A stretch of DNA of 41,255 bases. Origin: Synechococcales cyanobacterium M55_K2018_004 (GTDB lineage Bacteria > Cyanobacteriota > Cyanobacteriia > Elainellales > Elainellaceae). The notes beneath the pieces are model-generated. The model had not been told where the DNA came from, did not search any database, and saw only the letters and a program-made list of their open reading frames with translations. The translations under genes were made by a program, and so were the position numbers. The number at the start of each line of letters is the position of its first letter. The first letter of the stretch is position 1. The DNA lies in the NCBI GenBank assembly GCA_015295905.1, contig DVEB01000192.1, forward strand, positions 1 through 41,255. The letters are read 5' to 3'. Positions 28,574 through 37,593 of this stretch are shown in pieces.

Positions 28574-30643
28574 ATGAGTTTGTGCATCAACCCCAACTGC
28601 CTCCAACCAGACCATCCTGGCAACGATGGTAGCCGCTTTTGCCAGAGCTGCGGCTCTGACTTAGTGTTGCAGGAACGCTATCGGGTGATGCGGCTGCTCA
28701 GTGACAAGAGCGGCTTTGGGCGGGTCTATGAGGCGTACGAGCGCAGCATTCCTAAAATTTTGAAGGTGCTGAAGGAGACCCATAGCAAGACCTCGAAGGC
28801 TGTTTTTTTGTTTAAGCGGGAAGCGTTGGTGTTAAGCCAGCTTAAGCATCCAGGCATCCCAGCGGTGGAGGCAGACGGCTACTTTGAGTTCACCCCCCGG
28901 GGGGCGGAGGAACCACTGCACTGCATCATCATGGAGAAAATAGATGGCCCCAATCTGCGGGAGTGGATGCGACAGCAGGGCAACAACCCCATCAGTGAGA
29001 AGCAGGCAATCAACTGGATGCGGCAGGTGACCGATGTGCTGCACCGGGTTCACCAGAAAAACTTTTTCCACCGCGACATCAAGCCGGAAAACATTATGCT
29101 CCGCTCGAATGGGCAACTGGTGCTGGTGGACTTTGGCGCCGTGCGCGAGATGACCGATACCTATCTGGCCCAGTTGGGTGTGACAGGGGGCGTGACGCGC
29201 ATCAGTTCCGCCGGCTACACCCCACCGGAGCAGGAGAAGGGGCAGGCTGTCCCCCAGTCTGACTTTTATGCCCTGGGCTGGACGTTTGTGTTTCTGCTGA
29301 CCGGGAAGTTGCCGACCGACCCAGAGATATATGACTCTCTGCACAATTCCTACCACTGGCGCAGGTATGCTCCCCAGATTTCCTCTGCCTTTGCTGATTT
29401 CATTGACCGTCTGATTGCCGAGCGAGCTGCCGATCGCCCCCGCACCACCCAGGAAATGCTGGATACTCTAGAAAAACTGGCGATCGCCCCTACTCCTGCC
29501 CCAGCCCTCGGCAGCGCGACTCGCTCCCAACCCGATACCCACTCTCCCCCGCGAGAAACCGTTGTACAGGCTGACACTGCCGTCCAAGCAAGACGAACCA
29601 CGGCTGGTGCAGGCCGTCAATCGCATCGTTGGTTACTGGGGAGCCTGGCCCTCTTAATCCTGGGATTGGCCGGTTACGGAGCCGTGCGCATCTATGGCTG
29701 CTGGTCACAGGGGGACTGCGTGATTTTCACAGGCGATCGCCCTCAGACACTCCTGCCCGCAAAAATCCTGGCAGGGCACACTGGCTTGGTGAATCGTGTG
29801 GCTTTTACCAGCAACGGTCAAACCGTGATAAGCGCTGGGCTAGACAGCACGATTCGCCTGTGGGACGTGGCAACGGGAAACCCGATCCGCACCCTATCGG
29901 GCCACACCGGATTCATCAATGCCTTGACCGTCAGCGATGATGGCAAACTCCTCGCTAGTGGCGGCAGCGACAAGGAGATCAAAATTTGGGACATGGCGAC
30001 GGGGCAACTGCTGCAAACGTTGAAGGGGCATACTCAGCCCATCAATGCCCTGCTGTTTACCCCCGATGGCGTCTTGGTGAGTGGCAGTGCCGATCGCACC
30101 ATTCGCCTCTGGAACCCCACCAGTGGCCAGATGCTGCGCCTACTGGAGGGGCACAAAGGCTTTATCAATACCCTGGCCATCAGCCCCGATGGGCAAACCC
30201 TGGCCAGTGGGGGCACTGATCCTGTGATCATGACCTGGAATTTGCAGACGGGGGAACACCTCCGCAGCTTTGATGGCTTCACGGGGTTTATCAATGCGAT
30301 CGCCTTCACCCACGATGGTATGACCCTGATCGGGGGCGGCACCGATCGCTCCATCCATCTTTGGGATCTCTCGAATGGGACGTTGAAGCAGACCCTCACT
30401 GACCACCTCGGTTTCATCAACAACCTGGCGGTGCGGGGAGATGGCCAGATATTTCTGAGTAGCGATGCGGAAGGGAAACTGGTTGCCTGGGATCTTCAGC
30501 ATGGTAGGGCGATCGCCAGCTTTACAGGCGAGGGTGCCCTCCTAGACCATTTCGCCATCAGTCCAGACTGGCGCACGTTCGCGACCGGACGAGGATTTGA
30601 CGCCGTGCGTTTGTGGGCACTGCCACCCATCCAGCCAAAGTAA
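28574..30643 (+). CDS. Hanks-type Ser/Thr kinase with zinc ribbon, membrane helix and WD40 propeller
   Basis: The 689-residue product combines four parts. Residues 4-26 hold a CINPNC...CQSCG zinc ribbon typical of cyanobacterial kinases. Residues 36-305 are the kinase, with K64 (KILKVLK), E83, HRDIKPEN (166-173), DFG (186-188) and AGYTPPEQ. A Pro/Thr-rich link and a membrane helix (353-372) follow. The C-terminus (398-687) has about seven WD40 repeats with GHT...F...IRLWD signatures, forming a beta-propeller on the other side of the membrane. The kinase domain looks active, with the Lys/Asp/DFG set intact. It may sense an extracytoplasmic partner, but no substrate is known. The gene starts 214 bases from the divergent hydrolase. 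Its stop codon TAA shares its last base with element A7. Confidence 0.93.
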   Translation: MSLCINPNCLQPDHPGNDGSRFCQSCGSDLVLQERYRVMRLLSDKSGFGRVYEAYERSIPKILKVLKETHSKTSKAVFLFKREALVLSQLKHPGIPAVEADGYFEFTPRGAEEPLHCIIMEKIDGPNLREWMRQQGNNPISEKQAINWMRQVTDVLHRVHQKNFFHRDIKPENIMLRSNGQLVLVDFGAVREMTDTYLAQLGVTGGVTRISSAGYTPPEQEKGQAVPQSDFYALGWTFVFLLTGKLPTDPEIYDSLHNSYHWRRYAPQISSAFADFIDRLIAERAADRPRTTQEMLDTLEKLAIAPTPAPALGSATRSQPDTHSPPRETVVQADTAVQARRTTAGAGRQSHRWLLGSLALLILGLAGYGAVRIYGCWSQGDCVIFTGDRPQTLLPAKILAGHTGLVNRVAFTSNGQTVISAGLDSTIRLWDVATGNPIRTLSGHTGFINALTVSDDGKLLASGGSDKEIKIWDMATGQLLQTLKGHTQPINALLFTPDGVLVSGSADRTIRLWNPTSGQMLRLLEGHKGFINTLAISPDGQTLASGGTDPVIMTWNLQTGEHLRSFDGFTGFINAIAFTHDGMTLIGGGTDRSIHLWDLSNGTLKQTLTDHLGFINNLAVRGDGQIFLSSDAEGKLVAWDLQHGRAIASFTGEGALLDHFAISPDWRTFATGRGFDAVRLWALPPIQPK

Positions 30644-30836
30644 CGTCAGTTTTGGTTAAGCGGGTTTTGGGGCACCGCGCCCGGCGCGGTGCCCCAAAAC
30701 CTTCGATGTTCTGGGCGCGTCGCGCCCAGAACATCGAAGGTTTCAGCGTATCCGGAATTCATACAGAATCCGTCTGTAAAGTAGCAGTGTGTCGTGGTGT
30801 AAACCGATTCAATAACCGACGGAGTCGGTATCACGT
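30643..30836 (+). repeat. Family A element, copy A7, interrupted by family C copy C3
   Basis: It starts ACGTCAGTTTTGGTTAAG. Hairpin 1 spans 30663-30701, and hairpin 2 (30700-30740) pairs CCTTCGATGTTCTGGGCGCG with a perfect complement. The right terminus is split: GAATTC ends at 30760 and CACGT follows at 30832-30836, with C3 between. Its first base is the last base of the kinase stop codon. Confidence 0.8.
30761..30831 (+). repeat. Family C element, hairpin-deleted copy C3 nested in A7
   Basis: Both termini are intact: ATACAGAATCCGTCTGTAAAG at the left (first 20 bases used for comparison) and GACGGAGTCGGTAT at the right. The hairpin arms are lost except for TGTCGTGGTGTAAACCG, giving 71 bases instead of 106. 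It lies within the terminal sequence of an A copy. Confidence 0.75.
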
Positions 30837-30952
30837 ATCTCTAGGTTCAGCCATCCCAACAATTTTCTGCAGGTCACGGTTCATTGACACTTTCGGCCGG
30901 TGTAAGTGAAGATCAGAGCAGTATTCGTTAAAGAATGTGAAGGCTGTCTCTC

Positions 30953-31588
30953 ATGGTTGAGTGGGTATCGCTCGAAACGATTCAAGACCTGGCCCATGAG
31001 TATGGCTATTGGACGGTCTTTTTTGGCATCCTGCTGGAGAATACGGGCATCCCCATCCCTGGAGAAACAATCACGGTGGTCGGTGGTTTTCTGGCGGGGA
31101 GTGGGGACTTAGACTATTGGCGGGTTTTAGCGAGCGCCACTGGTGGAGCCATCCTGGGCGATAACTTTGGTTACTGGATTGGGTATTACGGCGGTTGGAC
31201 GCTGCTCACTCGCATTGGTCGGTTGTTCCGGTTACAAGAGACCCAGCTGGTAGAGGTTCGCGATCAGTTCAGCAAAAATGCTGCGAAAGCGGTCTTTTTG
31301 GGCCGCTTTGTCACACTCTTGAGAGTGTTTGCAGGGCCACTAGCAGGGCTGGCACGGATGCCCTATCCCCAGTTTCTGCTCTACAACGCAGGTGGAGCAC
31401 TGGTGTGGGCTAGCCTCATGGTCACCTTGTCCTTTTTTGCAGGACGAGCGGTTTCCCTAGAACAACTCATGAAATGGGTTTCGCAGGCTGGGTTGGTGTT
31501 TCTGGCAGTCGCAGTAGGGGCGATCGCCCTGATGGTTTGGCTTGAACACCGCAGCCGTCTCCCCAAAGCAGTCACTCCTCAGGATTGA
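30953..31588 (+). CDS. DedA family membrane protein
   Basis: The 211-residue product has the DedA (SNARE-associated) pattern: GILLENTGIPIPGETITVVGGF, GDNFGYWIGYYGGWTLL and the hallmark FLGRFVTLLRVFAGPLAGLARMPY. DedA proteins are multi-pass inner-membrane proteins that act as lipid flippases or keep membrane potential and drug tolerance, depending on the member. It should sit in the plasma membrane. Four or five hydrophobic segments are visible. The gene is 116 bases downstream of the A7/C3 composite, with no neighbour in the same operon. Confidence 0.92.
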   Translation: MVEWVSLETIQDLAHEYGYWTVFFGILLENTGIPIPGETITVVGGFLAGSGDLDYWRVLASATGGAILGDNFGYWIGYYGGWTLLTRIGRLFRLQETQLVEVRDQFSKNAAKAVFLGRFVTLLRVFAGPLAGLARMPYPQFLLYNAGGALVWASLMVTLSFFAGRAVSLEQLMKWVSQAGLVFLAVAVGAIALMVWLEHRSRLPKAVTPQD

Positions 31589-31591
31589 CAA

Positions 31592-31714
31592 ACGTGAACT
31601 CCGGATACGCTGAAGCCTTTGACGTTCCAGGCGCGACACGCTTGGAACGTTAAAGGTTTCGGGGCACCGCGCATGGCGCGGTGCCCCGAAATCCTCATTA
31701 ACCAGAACTGACGT
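31592..31714 (-). repeat. Family A element, full copy A8
   Basis: Termini are ACGTGAACTCCGG and CCAGAACTGACGT. Hairpin 2 (31616-31656) pairs CCTTTGACGTTCCAGGCGCG with a near complement. Hairpin 1 pairs TTTCGGGGCACCGCGC with its complement; a T:A pair of A1 has become C:G. It lies 3 bases after the dedA-like stop codon. Confidence 0.85.
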
Positions 31715-31749
31715 TAGCTCAGGAGCGACACACTGCTCCCAAAGTCTCC

Positions 31750-33969
31750 TTAGCCCCGCGTCAGGCTACCGCCGCCAACCTTTCGCACTGCGATCACCGC
31801 AGGCTTGGGTGGGTCATTGGGTCGCTTGGTAGGCCAGTTCGAACCGATGGGAACTTCGCGAGTCTGCATGAAGTCCTGTCCATCAGTGGTCTTCAGCGCA
31901 AAACGGCGGCTCACTTTCTCCATATCCTTGCGGATGCCGTTGATCTCACCAGGGTGCTGGGCCGCCAGGAAAAGGGTTTGCTGGTCTCGGGTGAAGAATG
32001 GGCCGCACATCTCGCATTCCATCGGGCCATAGCCGAACAGGAAGGCTTCTCCCGCATTGGGGCCAGACGTGGGCAGGAACCATATAGAGTTGTTGCCATA
32101 GATGCCGCGCAGATCTGACTGGCTAACGGCGGAACCATCGGCCTTCGTGCGGCTGGCAATTTCGAGGTTGTGCTTCTCGGTAGACATATCAGTCACCATC
32201 CACAGGTTCCCGAAGCGGTCAATCTCCAGGTTATCGGGGTTGGCAAACCCGGCACCGCCCTGGACTGGTTCACCACCCATCGCCATCATTTCCCAGCGGA
32301 AGGTGAGGGCAGCAGGATCGTTACCATCTTCCCGCAGTTTCATGATCCAGCCAAACTCCCAAGCTCCGCCCTGTGGCCCTTTGAAAATAGCCTTGTTGGG
32401 GCTGCCATCACTGCTGCTCGGAGAGCCAGAGGTGAAGGCGATGAATAGGGTGCCATCAGCGGCCACGTCGGTATCTTCGGGGCGAGCTGTACAGGTTGCA
32501 CCTGCGGCATTGGCAGCGAAGTGGGCATCGATCAAAATAGCCCCCTGCTTCTCCACCGGATTGCCAGTGTACAAATCACCTAGAGTTCGGAACTGCTGCT
32601 TAAAGGCTGCCACGGCTGCATCTTCGCGCACCCGTTCAAATCCGCCGTCGGGACGCTTGGGTAGAGGGATCATACCGCCAACGTGCTGGCTGGGCAGTTC
32701 GGGATCGACGGGTGTGCTAGGAGCCAGAGCAATCCAGCGACCTGTGCCATCGGCATTAAACTTAGCGGCATAGAGCATCCCATTTTCCAGCAGACGCGAG
32801 TTTGTCTTAGCCGTCGGGTTCACCACGTTGTCGCGGCTGATGAACTTATAAAGATGTCCACCCCGGCGATCGCATCCTGAATAGACCGCCAACTTCCGGT
32901 TTGGCACAGCCCGAATAGCAACAGCTTCGTGACGGAAACGGCCCAGCCAAGTGTGCTTGGTGCCATAGTCGTTGGGATTGGCCGGATCCACTTCTACCAT
33001 CCAACCATACTTGTTCCCGGCATATCCTAGGGCAGTTCCCAAGCCGTTGATACCGTCCACATCTAGGGAAAAGGGTCTCTTAGAAAGCGGCAGGGAAGTC
33101 CCATCGGCATATACACCTTCGGGTACATAGTCCTGGTAATTTTCTTCAGCACTGAAGACAGTTCCCCAGGGGGAGGTGCCACCAGCGCAGTTGTTGAAGG
33201 TGCCGATAATCTTGTCACCTAGGCGATCCAGGTAACCCTGACCACTGGCTTTACGGAAAACAGCAGTGGCCGGGCCGGTAGACTTCAAGTAGCGCCCATC
33301 TTCCAGACCAGAGATGCCAGTAATGCGGCGATCGCTACGAGAATTGGTGCGCACCCACTGACCATTTGGATTCCTGCGAATTGAGATCACGCCAATGCCC
33401 AGGTCAGTCAGCGCTTCTTTGCAAAGCTGTTGGATTTGAGCTTTGCGCGGGTCACTGTCAGGCAGTGCCATCACATCAATGCCATTCTCTCCAGCAGCTT
33501 CCGCAGCCGCCCGCACTTCTGCAATGGGAAGGGGTTTGCGGATCACCAGTGGATAGGTCTGCAACCAAGTCTTGCCACTAATGTACTCAAAATTAACTGT
33601 CAGGAAACCTTCATTGGGAGCGGTTTCAATAAAGGAGAGGTAGTCATTGTTGTAGCCAAAACGAGAGTCGCCGACGCGATCGCCCCAGGCTGCAATTACG
33701 TCGTAGGTGAAGCCGGGTGGCAGCACCATATCATCAACCACTTGAAACGTGCTGAAAGCCGTCTTCTGCTGTTCAGCACTCAGGCCACTGTTTTCTAGGG
33801 GAATCGGACTTTTCACCGGCGTGAAGCTCAAACCTCTAACCGTCGATGCGTCTGCGGCTTCACCCATAAAGGGCATTGCAAAGCGACCATCTTTGACCAA
33901 GGGACTCAGCGCTAGAGAGCCTGCGGTTGCACCTAGGAATGTAAGAAACTGTCTGCGTTTGAGCGTCAT
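31750..33969 (-). CDS. PhoX-type phosphatase / DUF839 protein, Tat exported
   Basis: The 739-residue product begins MTLKRRQFLTFLG, a twin-arginine signal. The DUF839/PhoX domain follows, with DRVGDSRFGYNNDYLSFI, the metal-site segment FNNCAGGTSPWGTVFSAEENY, YGWMVEVDP and HEAVAIRAV. In the DUF839 family, PhoX enzymes are secreted Ca/Fe-dependent alkaline phosphatases that release phosphate from organic esters, but many relatives are untested, so the activity is inferred. The conserved Cys and Glu in NCAGG...EEN are the kind of residues that hold iron in PhoX. Tat export would place it in the periplasm or outside the cell. Pho-box-like repeats were not recognised in its leader, so phosphate regulation is not shown. 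Confidence 0.85.
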   Translation of the reverse strand: MTLKRRQFLTFLGATAGSLALSPLVKDGRFAMPFMGEAADASTVRGLSFTPVKSPIPLENSGLSAEQQKTAFSTFQVVDDMVLPPGFTYDVIAAWGDRVGDSRFGYNNDYLSFIETAPNEGFLTVNFEYISGKTWLQTYPLVIRKPLPIAEVRAAAEAAGENGIDVMALPDSDPRKAQIQQLCKEALTDLGIGVISIRRNPNGQWVRTNSRSDRRITGISGLEDGRYLKSTGPATAVFRKASGQGYLDRLGDKIIGTFNNCAGGTSPWGTVFSAEENYQDYVPEGVYADGTSLPLSKRPFSLDVDGINGLGTALGYAGNKYGWMVEVDPANPNDYGTKHTWLGRFRHEAVAIRAVPNRKLAVYSGCDRRGGHLYKFISRDNVVNPTAKTNSRLLENGMLYAAKFNADGTGRWIALAPSTPVDPELPSQHVGGMIPLPKRPDGGFERVREDAAVAAFKQQFRTLGDLYTGNPVEKQGAILIDAHFAANAAGATCTARPEDTDVAADGTLFIAFTSGSPSSSDGSPNKAIFKGPQGGAWEFGWIMKLREDGNDPAALTFRWEMMAMGGEPVQGGAGFANPDNLEIDRFGNLWMVTDMSTEKHNLEIASRTKADGSAVSQSDLRGIYGNNSIWFLPTSGPNAGEAFLFGYGPMECEMCGPFFTRDQQTLFLAAQHPGEINGIRKDMEKVSRRFALKTTDGQDFMQTREVPIGSNWPTKRPNDPPKPAVIAVRKVGGGSLTRG

Positions 33970-34771
33970 GATGCGTGTGTTCTCTTTTGCGAAAAAGGAT
34001 CAGCGTTAGCATGGCCCGGCCCATGTCCCCAATACTGGCTAGATTTTCTTCAGTGCAGCCTCGCAAGTCCCAATCGGGTGCATGCAAGCTGCTCTACACC
34101 CATCCAGCAGCAGATCGACAGGGGCACAGGTTTCCCACAAAAACAGAATGTACCGATCGTGGTTTAAGTCAGCGTAATCAGCAGATTAAGGGAATTGGCC
34201 AGACTAGCTGTGACCGATCGCGGCGAACGTGCAGCTGATCGCTAACTTGCCGGTGTTTTGCTTGGTGGCGTCGTCTTAACGGAACGCTCGCCTGCCCAAA
34301 GGGAACAGTCCATCTAGCTTCGATGTAGTTTTGTTACAAATTTGTCAATTCCCTTGAGGTTTCTTGCGTTCTGTTAATCCTTTCCCTGTCAGCCGATTTG
34401 TTCTATAGGATCTAGGAGAAATAGGGTCTGCAAAGCCTCCTATTGGCTCACATCGGCCACTGACTAGGAGACTTCCTAAAGCAAAAGTTAACTTTTGCTG
34501 CTTTTTCTGTGGATTTATTTGTAGTTTCTTATACGGGCGTTAAGATAGGAATATATACTGATTAGCAACGTTTAGCGCACCTCCAAGCCCGCGCAGACCT
34601 GCCTAAGCCTCCGCTACAAGTTCCGTCAACCTGATTAAGATGGGCTGGGCTTGATCGGATTTGACTTCGAGGGAGTTGATTTCACACAGGAATTGCTTCC
34701 AGCATGGCAGGTGAGGGCAGGTTTGTAGGCTTCGATCACTCTATTTTTTGGGTTAAAGAGGAAATAAGAGC
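33970..34771. other. 800-base intergenic region with palindrome and possible B relic
   Basis: No gene is supported. It serves as leader for the divergent phosphatase and aarF-type genes. GGTTTCCCACAAAA (about 34129-34142) matches one arm of the family B hairpin, and CTCTACACCCAT about 30 bases earlier resembles the B left end, so a decayed B copy may lie at about 34090-34145. A possible -10 box, TATACT (34554-34559), faces the aarF-type gene. Confidence 0.4.
34480..34499. promoter_or_regulatory. Perfect 20-bp palindrome
   Basis: AGCAAAAGTTAACTTTTGCT reads the same on both strands. GCTTTTT follows it. With no loop it is more like a dimeric protein-binding site than a terminator. It lies about 55 bases upstream of the possible -10 box of the aarF-type gene. 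Function is inferred only. Confidence 0.4.
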
Positions 34772-36478
34772 GTGAGTCAGCATCCTTTGAGTCGGCTGAA
34801 GCGCTATGATGCAGAAGCCATTGCCCGATACTACCGCTGGCGACCTTGGCAAAGTATCTGGCGCACTCTGGTTATTGTCTGGATGTTTACCGGGTTTTTC
34901 CTGGGGCTGAAGCTAGACGAATGGCGGCAGCAGGAGTCACTCCACAAAAGTCGGCGAGCGGTTCAACTCCGTCGCATTTTGACCCAACTGGGTCCCACCT
35001 TCATTAAGGTGGGGCAAGCGCTCTCCACGCGCCCCGACCTGATCCGTAAAGACTTTCTGGCAGAACTGGTGAAACTGCAAGACCAACTGCCGCCCTTCCC
35101 TAATGCGATCGCCTTTCAGCGCATTGAAACGGAACTCGAGCGTCCCATCCACGAAATCTACGCCGAGATCTCACCCGACCCGATCGCGGCTGCCAGCCTG
35201 GGCCAGGTTTACCGCGCCCGCCTCCACAATGGCGATGAGGTTGCCGTTAAAGTGCAGCGTCCGAACCTGTTGCCGACGCTGACCCTCGACCTTTACCTGA
35301 TGCGCTGGGCGGCTGGGTGGATTGCCCCCTTGCTGCCGCTTAACTTGGGCCATGACCTGACACTGATCGTGGATGAGTTTGGTACCAAACTGTTCGAAGA
35401 AGTAGATTACCTGAACGAAGGCCGCAATGCCGAGAAGTTTGCTGCCAACTTTCAAGATGACCCCACTATCAAGGTCCCCTCGATCTACTGGCGGTTTTCC
35501 AGCCAGCACGTGCTGACGCTAGAGTGGATCAATGGCTTCAAGCTCACAGACACGGAACAGATCAGAGCAGCTGGGCTAGACACCGACAAGTTAATTGAGA
35601 TCGGGGTAACTGCTGGTCTGCGTCAGTTACTTGAATTTGGCCTGTTTCATGCCGACCCCCACCCCGGTAACCTGTTCGCCATGCCCGATGGACGCATGGC
35701 CTACATTGACTTCGGCATGATGGACCAGTTGACCGAAGACACCAAGGAGACGTTGGTGGATTCGGTCGTTCACCTGGTTAACAAGGACTACGATGAACTG
35801 GCGCAGGATTTCGTCAAGCTGGGCTTCCTCAGTCCCAAGACGAATATTCGACCGATTATTCCTGCCCTAGAAGCGGTGTTTGATGATGCGATTGGGCAAA
35901 ACGTTCGTGATTTCAACTTTCAAACCATTACAGATCAGTTTTCAGAACTGGTCTATGAGTATCCGTTCCGAGTCCCTGCTAAGTTTGCACTGATCATCCG
36001 CTCGCTGGTGACTCAGGAGGGACTGGCCCTGACGCTTAATCCAGAATTCAAGATTGTAGAGGTGTCCTTCCCCTACGTGGCGCGTCGCCTCCTGCAAGGA
36101 GAGTCACCAGCCTTGCGTCGCCGTCTGATTGAGGTGCTGTTCAAGGACGGTAAGTTCCAGTGGCAGCGGCTGGAGAACTTAATTGCGATCGCCCGTTCTG
36201 ACCAGCAGTTTGACCTGATCCCCACGGCTCAGATGGGGCTTCAGTTTCTGTTATCAGATGAGGGCCTCTACCTGCGGCGTCAAATTATGCTGGCCTTGAT
36301 TGAGGACGATCGTCTCCACACCGAAGAGGTGCAGCGGCTATGGCACTTGGTGAAGGATGAGATCCAGCCCTCGCGGTTACTGAGTAGTGCTTGGGGGGCG
36401 ATCGCCGATTTCTCTAGAGAACGAGCCGTTTCCCTGTTTCCGGCGATGGCAACCCTACTTGACGCCCCACAGCGCTGA
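34772..36478 (+). CDS. ABC1/AarF/UbiB-family atypical kinase
   Basis: The 568-residue product has the ABC1 kinase-like marks: the KxGQ motif in LGPTFIKVGQALSTRPDLI, the Ala-rich loop AAASLGQVYRARL, the lysine-bearing VAVKVQRPN, FEEVDYLNEGRNAEKF, FHADPHPGNLFAMPDGRMAYIDFGMMD (the catalytic Asp-x2-Pro-Gly-Asn and DFG). A membrane segment is likely near residues 32-46 (TLVIVWMFTGFFLGL). ABC1 proteins have atypical ATPase or kinase activity and support quinone metabolism; cyanobacteria carry several. The start is GTG 34772, preceded by AGAGGAAATAAGAG. A terminator follows the A/B elements downstream. The specific substrate is not known. Confidence 0.93.
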   Translation: MSQHPLSRLKRYDAEAIARYYRWRPWQSIWRTLVIVWMFTGFFLGLKLDEWRQQESLHKSRRAVQLRRILTQLGPTFIKVGQALSTRPDLIRKDFLAELVKLQDQLPPFPNAIAFQRIETELERPIHEIYAEISPDPIAAASLGQVYRARLHNGDEVAVKVQRPNLLPTLTLDLYLMRWAAGWIAPLLPLNLGHDLTLIVDEFGTKLFEEVDYLNEGRNAEKFAANFQDDPTIKVPSIYWRFSSQHVLTLEWINGFKLTDTEQIRAAGLDTDKLIEIGVTAGLRQLLEFGLFHADPHPGNLFAMPDGRMAYIDFGMMDQLTEDTKETLVDSVVHLVNKDYDELAQDFVKLGFLSPKTNIRPIIPALEAVFDDAIGQNVRDFNFQTITDQFSELVYEYPFRVPAKFALIIRSLVTQEGLALTLNPEFKIVEVSFPYVARRLLQGESPALRRRLIEVLFKDGKFQWQRLENLIAIARSDQQFDLIPTAQMGLQFLLSDEGLYLRRQIMLALIEDDRLHTEEVQRLWHLVKDEIQPSRLLSSAWGAIADFSRERAVSLFPAMATLLDAPQR

Positions 36479-36534
36479 GACCTGCTACGACCAGCTACGA
36501 CCAACTTGCGTCAACTGGGCTGCTTTGTGAGTCC

Positions 36535-36638
36535 TATAGCGCTACAGGCATGGGTTAGGACAAAGCGTTTTGTGGGAAGCCTAGCTGCGCGGGGGGCCCT
36601 ACAAAATGTGTTTTACATTACAAGCGCGTAGCGCCATA
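36535..36638 (+). repeat. Family B element, copy B3
   Basis: Left end TATAGCGCTACAGGCATGGG, right end GCGCGTAGCGCCATA. The hairpin is partly decayed: TTTTGTGGGAAGCC faces GGGGGCCCTACAAAA with mismatches. It lies 57 bases after the aarF-type gene and 5 bases before A9. Confidence 0.75.
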
Positions 36639-36643
36639 CTCTA

Positions 36644-36758
36644 ACGTCAGTACGGATTCAGCAGATTTTGGGACACTGCACAGTGTCTCCAAACCCTTGA
36701 TGTTGCCTGCGCGGCGCGCAGGCAACATCAAGGGTTTCAGCTGATCTGGAATTCACCT
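36644..36758 (+). repeat. Family A element, full copy A9
   Basis: It starts ACGTCAGTACGG and ends GGAATTCACCT, with one change in the terminal ACGT. Hairpin 2 pairs CCCTTGATGTTGCCTGCGC with its perfect complement; relative to A1 at least four pairs differ with both partners changed. Hairpin 1 is shorter (TTTTGGGACACTG against CAGTGTCTCCAAA). Confidence 0.8.
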
Positions 36759-36767
36759 TACTTAGGA

Positions 36768-36802
36768 ATTGCTGCTCCCTTGGCAAGCAGCAATAGATTT
36801 TT
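36768..36802 (+). terminator. Intrinsic terminator candidate
   Basis: ATTGCTGCT (36768-36776) pairs with AGCAGCAAT (36786-36794), and ATTTTTC follows. It stands 290 bases after the aarF-type stop, beyond the inserted B3 and A9 elements. Before they inserted it may have been close to the stop codon. Confidence 0.6.
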
Positions 36803-37105
36803 CATAGTAATTTTTATAACTTTCTATCTATCCTTGCTCCTCTACAATAAAAAGTGGAGCGAGTGTAAAGAATAGAGCTAGTCTAAAGAATAGAATCAGC
36901 AGAAGTCACTTGGACAGTGGGTCTGTCGAGTAAGCGATTAGGCTAGGTAAGCAAGTTTGTCTAATAAAAGCGGATTGGTGTTGCAAGCTATCCTGAGATC
37001 AAGACCAGATGCAAGACCCTAGTTGGCAGGATGCCTCAGAACAGTAGGCTCATCTATCCGGATCGTTGACTAAAATCATTGCCTCGATTGAGGAAACGTT
37101 AATTT
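36803..37105. other. AT-rich spacer before the small membrane protein gene
   Basis: No gene is seen. The 11-base sequence TAAAGAATAGA is repeated directly at 36866-36876 and 36884-36894. CCTC-GATT-GAGG just before the start codon at 37106 could fold over the GAGGAAACG that may serve as ribosome binding site. Confidence 0.4.
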
Positions 37106-37291
37106 ATGGAACCTGGCAGTAGAGCCGACGCCCCCTTTGAACCTTATCCCTCCCGAATTGCCGATGTAATTGGCACCCTGATTGCATTGTTGACCCTGGT
37201 GGTTCCAGTTGCAGCGATCGCCTATTTTTCTTCAACTCCAACTCCCTTGCAAGGGCCCACTGTCTATCCTTCCTCTGCACTGCGACACTAG
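37106..37291 (+). CDS. Small single-helix membrane protein of unknown function
   Basis: The 61-residue product has a hydrophilic start (MEPGSRADAPFEPYPSRI), one hydrophobic helix (about 19-41, ADVIGTLIALLTLVVPVAAIA) and a short polar tail. I do not recognise a family. The size, a clean helix and a HIP1 octamer within the helix codons are consistent with a real cyanobacterial gene. GAGGAAACG lies about 7-14 bases upstream of the ATG. It is followed by about 300 bases without a gene and then the pyrophosphatase gene. Confidence 0.5.
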   Translation: MEPGSRADAPFEPYPSRIADVIGTLIALLTLVVPVAAIAYFSSTPTPLQGPTVYPSSALRH

Positions 37292-37593
37292 AAGCTGTCC
37301 CTCATCCCCTAAAATGCTATTCGGGATAGTTGGGTGTTTGTCAGGCGAGTGAGAGCAGTTTCAGGAGTTGTCTAGTTTCTGCGGAGATGGCGTCTTGAAA
37401 CCTCGGCATCTACCTGGATGATGCAGCAAAACTAAGATGTTGAGGGACATGCGTGACACTAGAATCCCCGCGCTGTGCTATGGCTACCACCTAGCGCATC
37501 CTACAGCGGGGACATTGCCTCAGCGCAAATCCCTTAGCTGCTTTCCATCGCCATTCGCCCAATATCCTGGTTCTGTCTTATTGGAGATGTACA
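37292..37593. other. Leader region of the pyrophosphatase gene
   Basis: No gene is supported. CCCCTAAAATGCTATTCGG (37306-37324) repeats the sequence found upstream of hetR at 20390-20408 with two mismatches. A Shine-Dalgarno GGAG lies 8 bases before the GTG at 37594. Confidence 0.4.
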
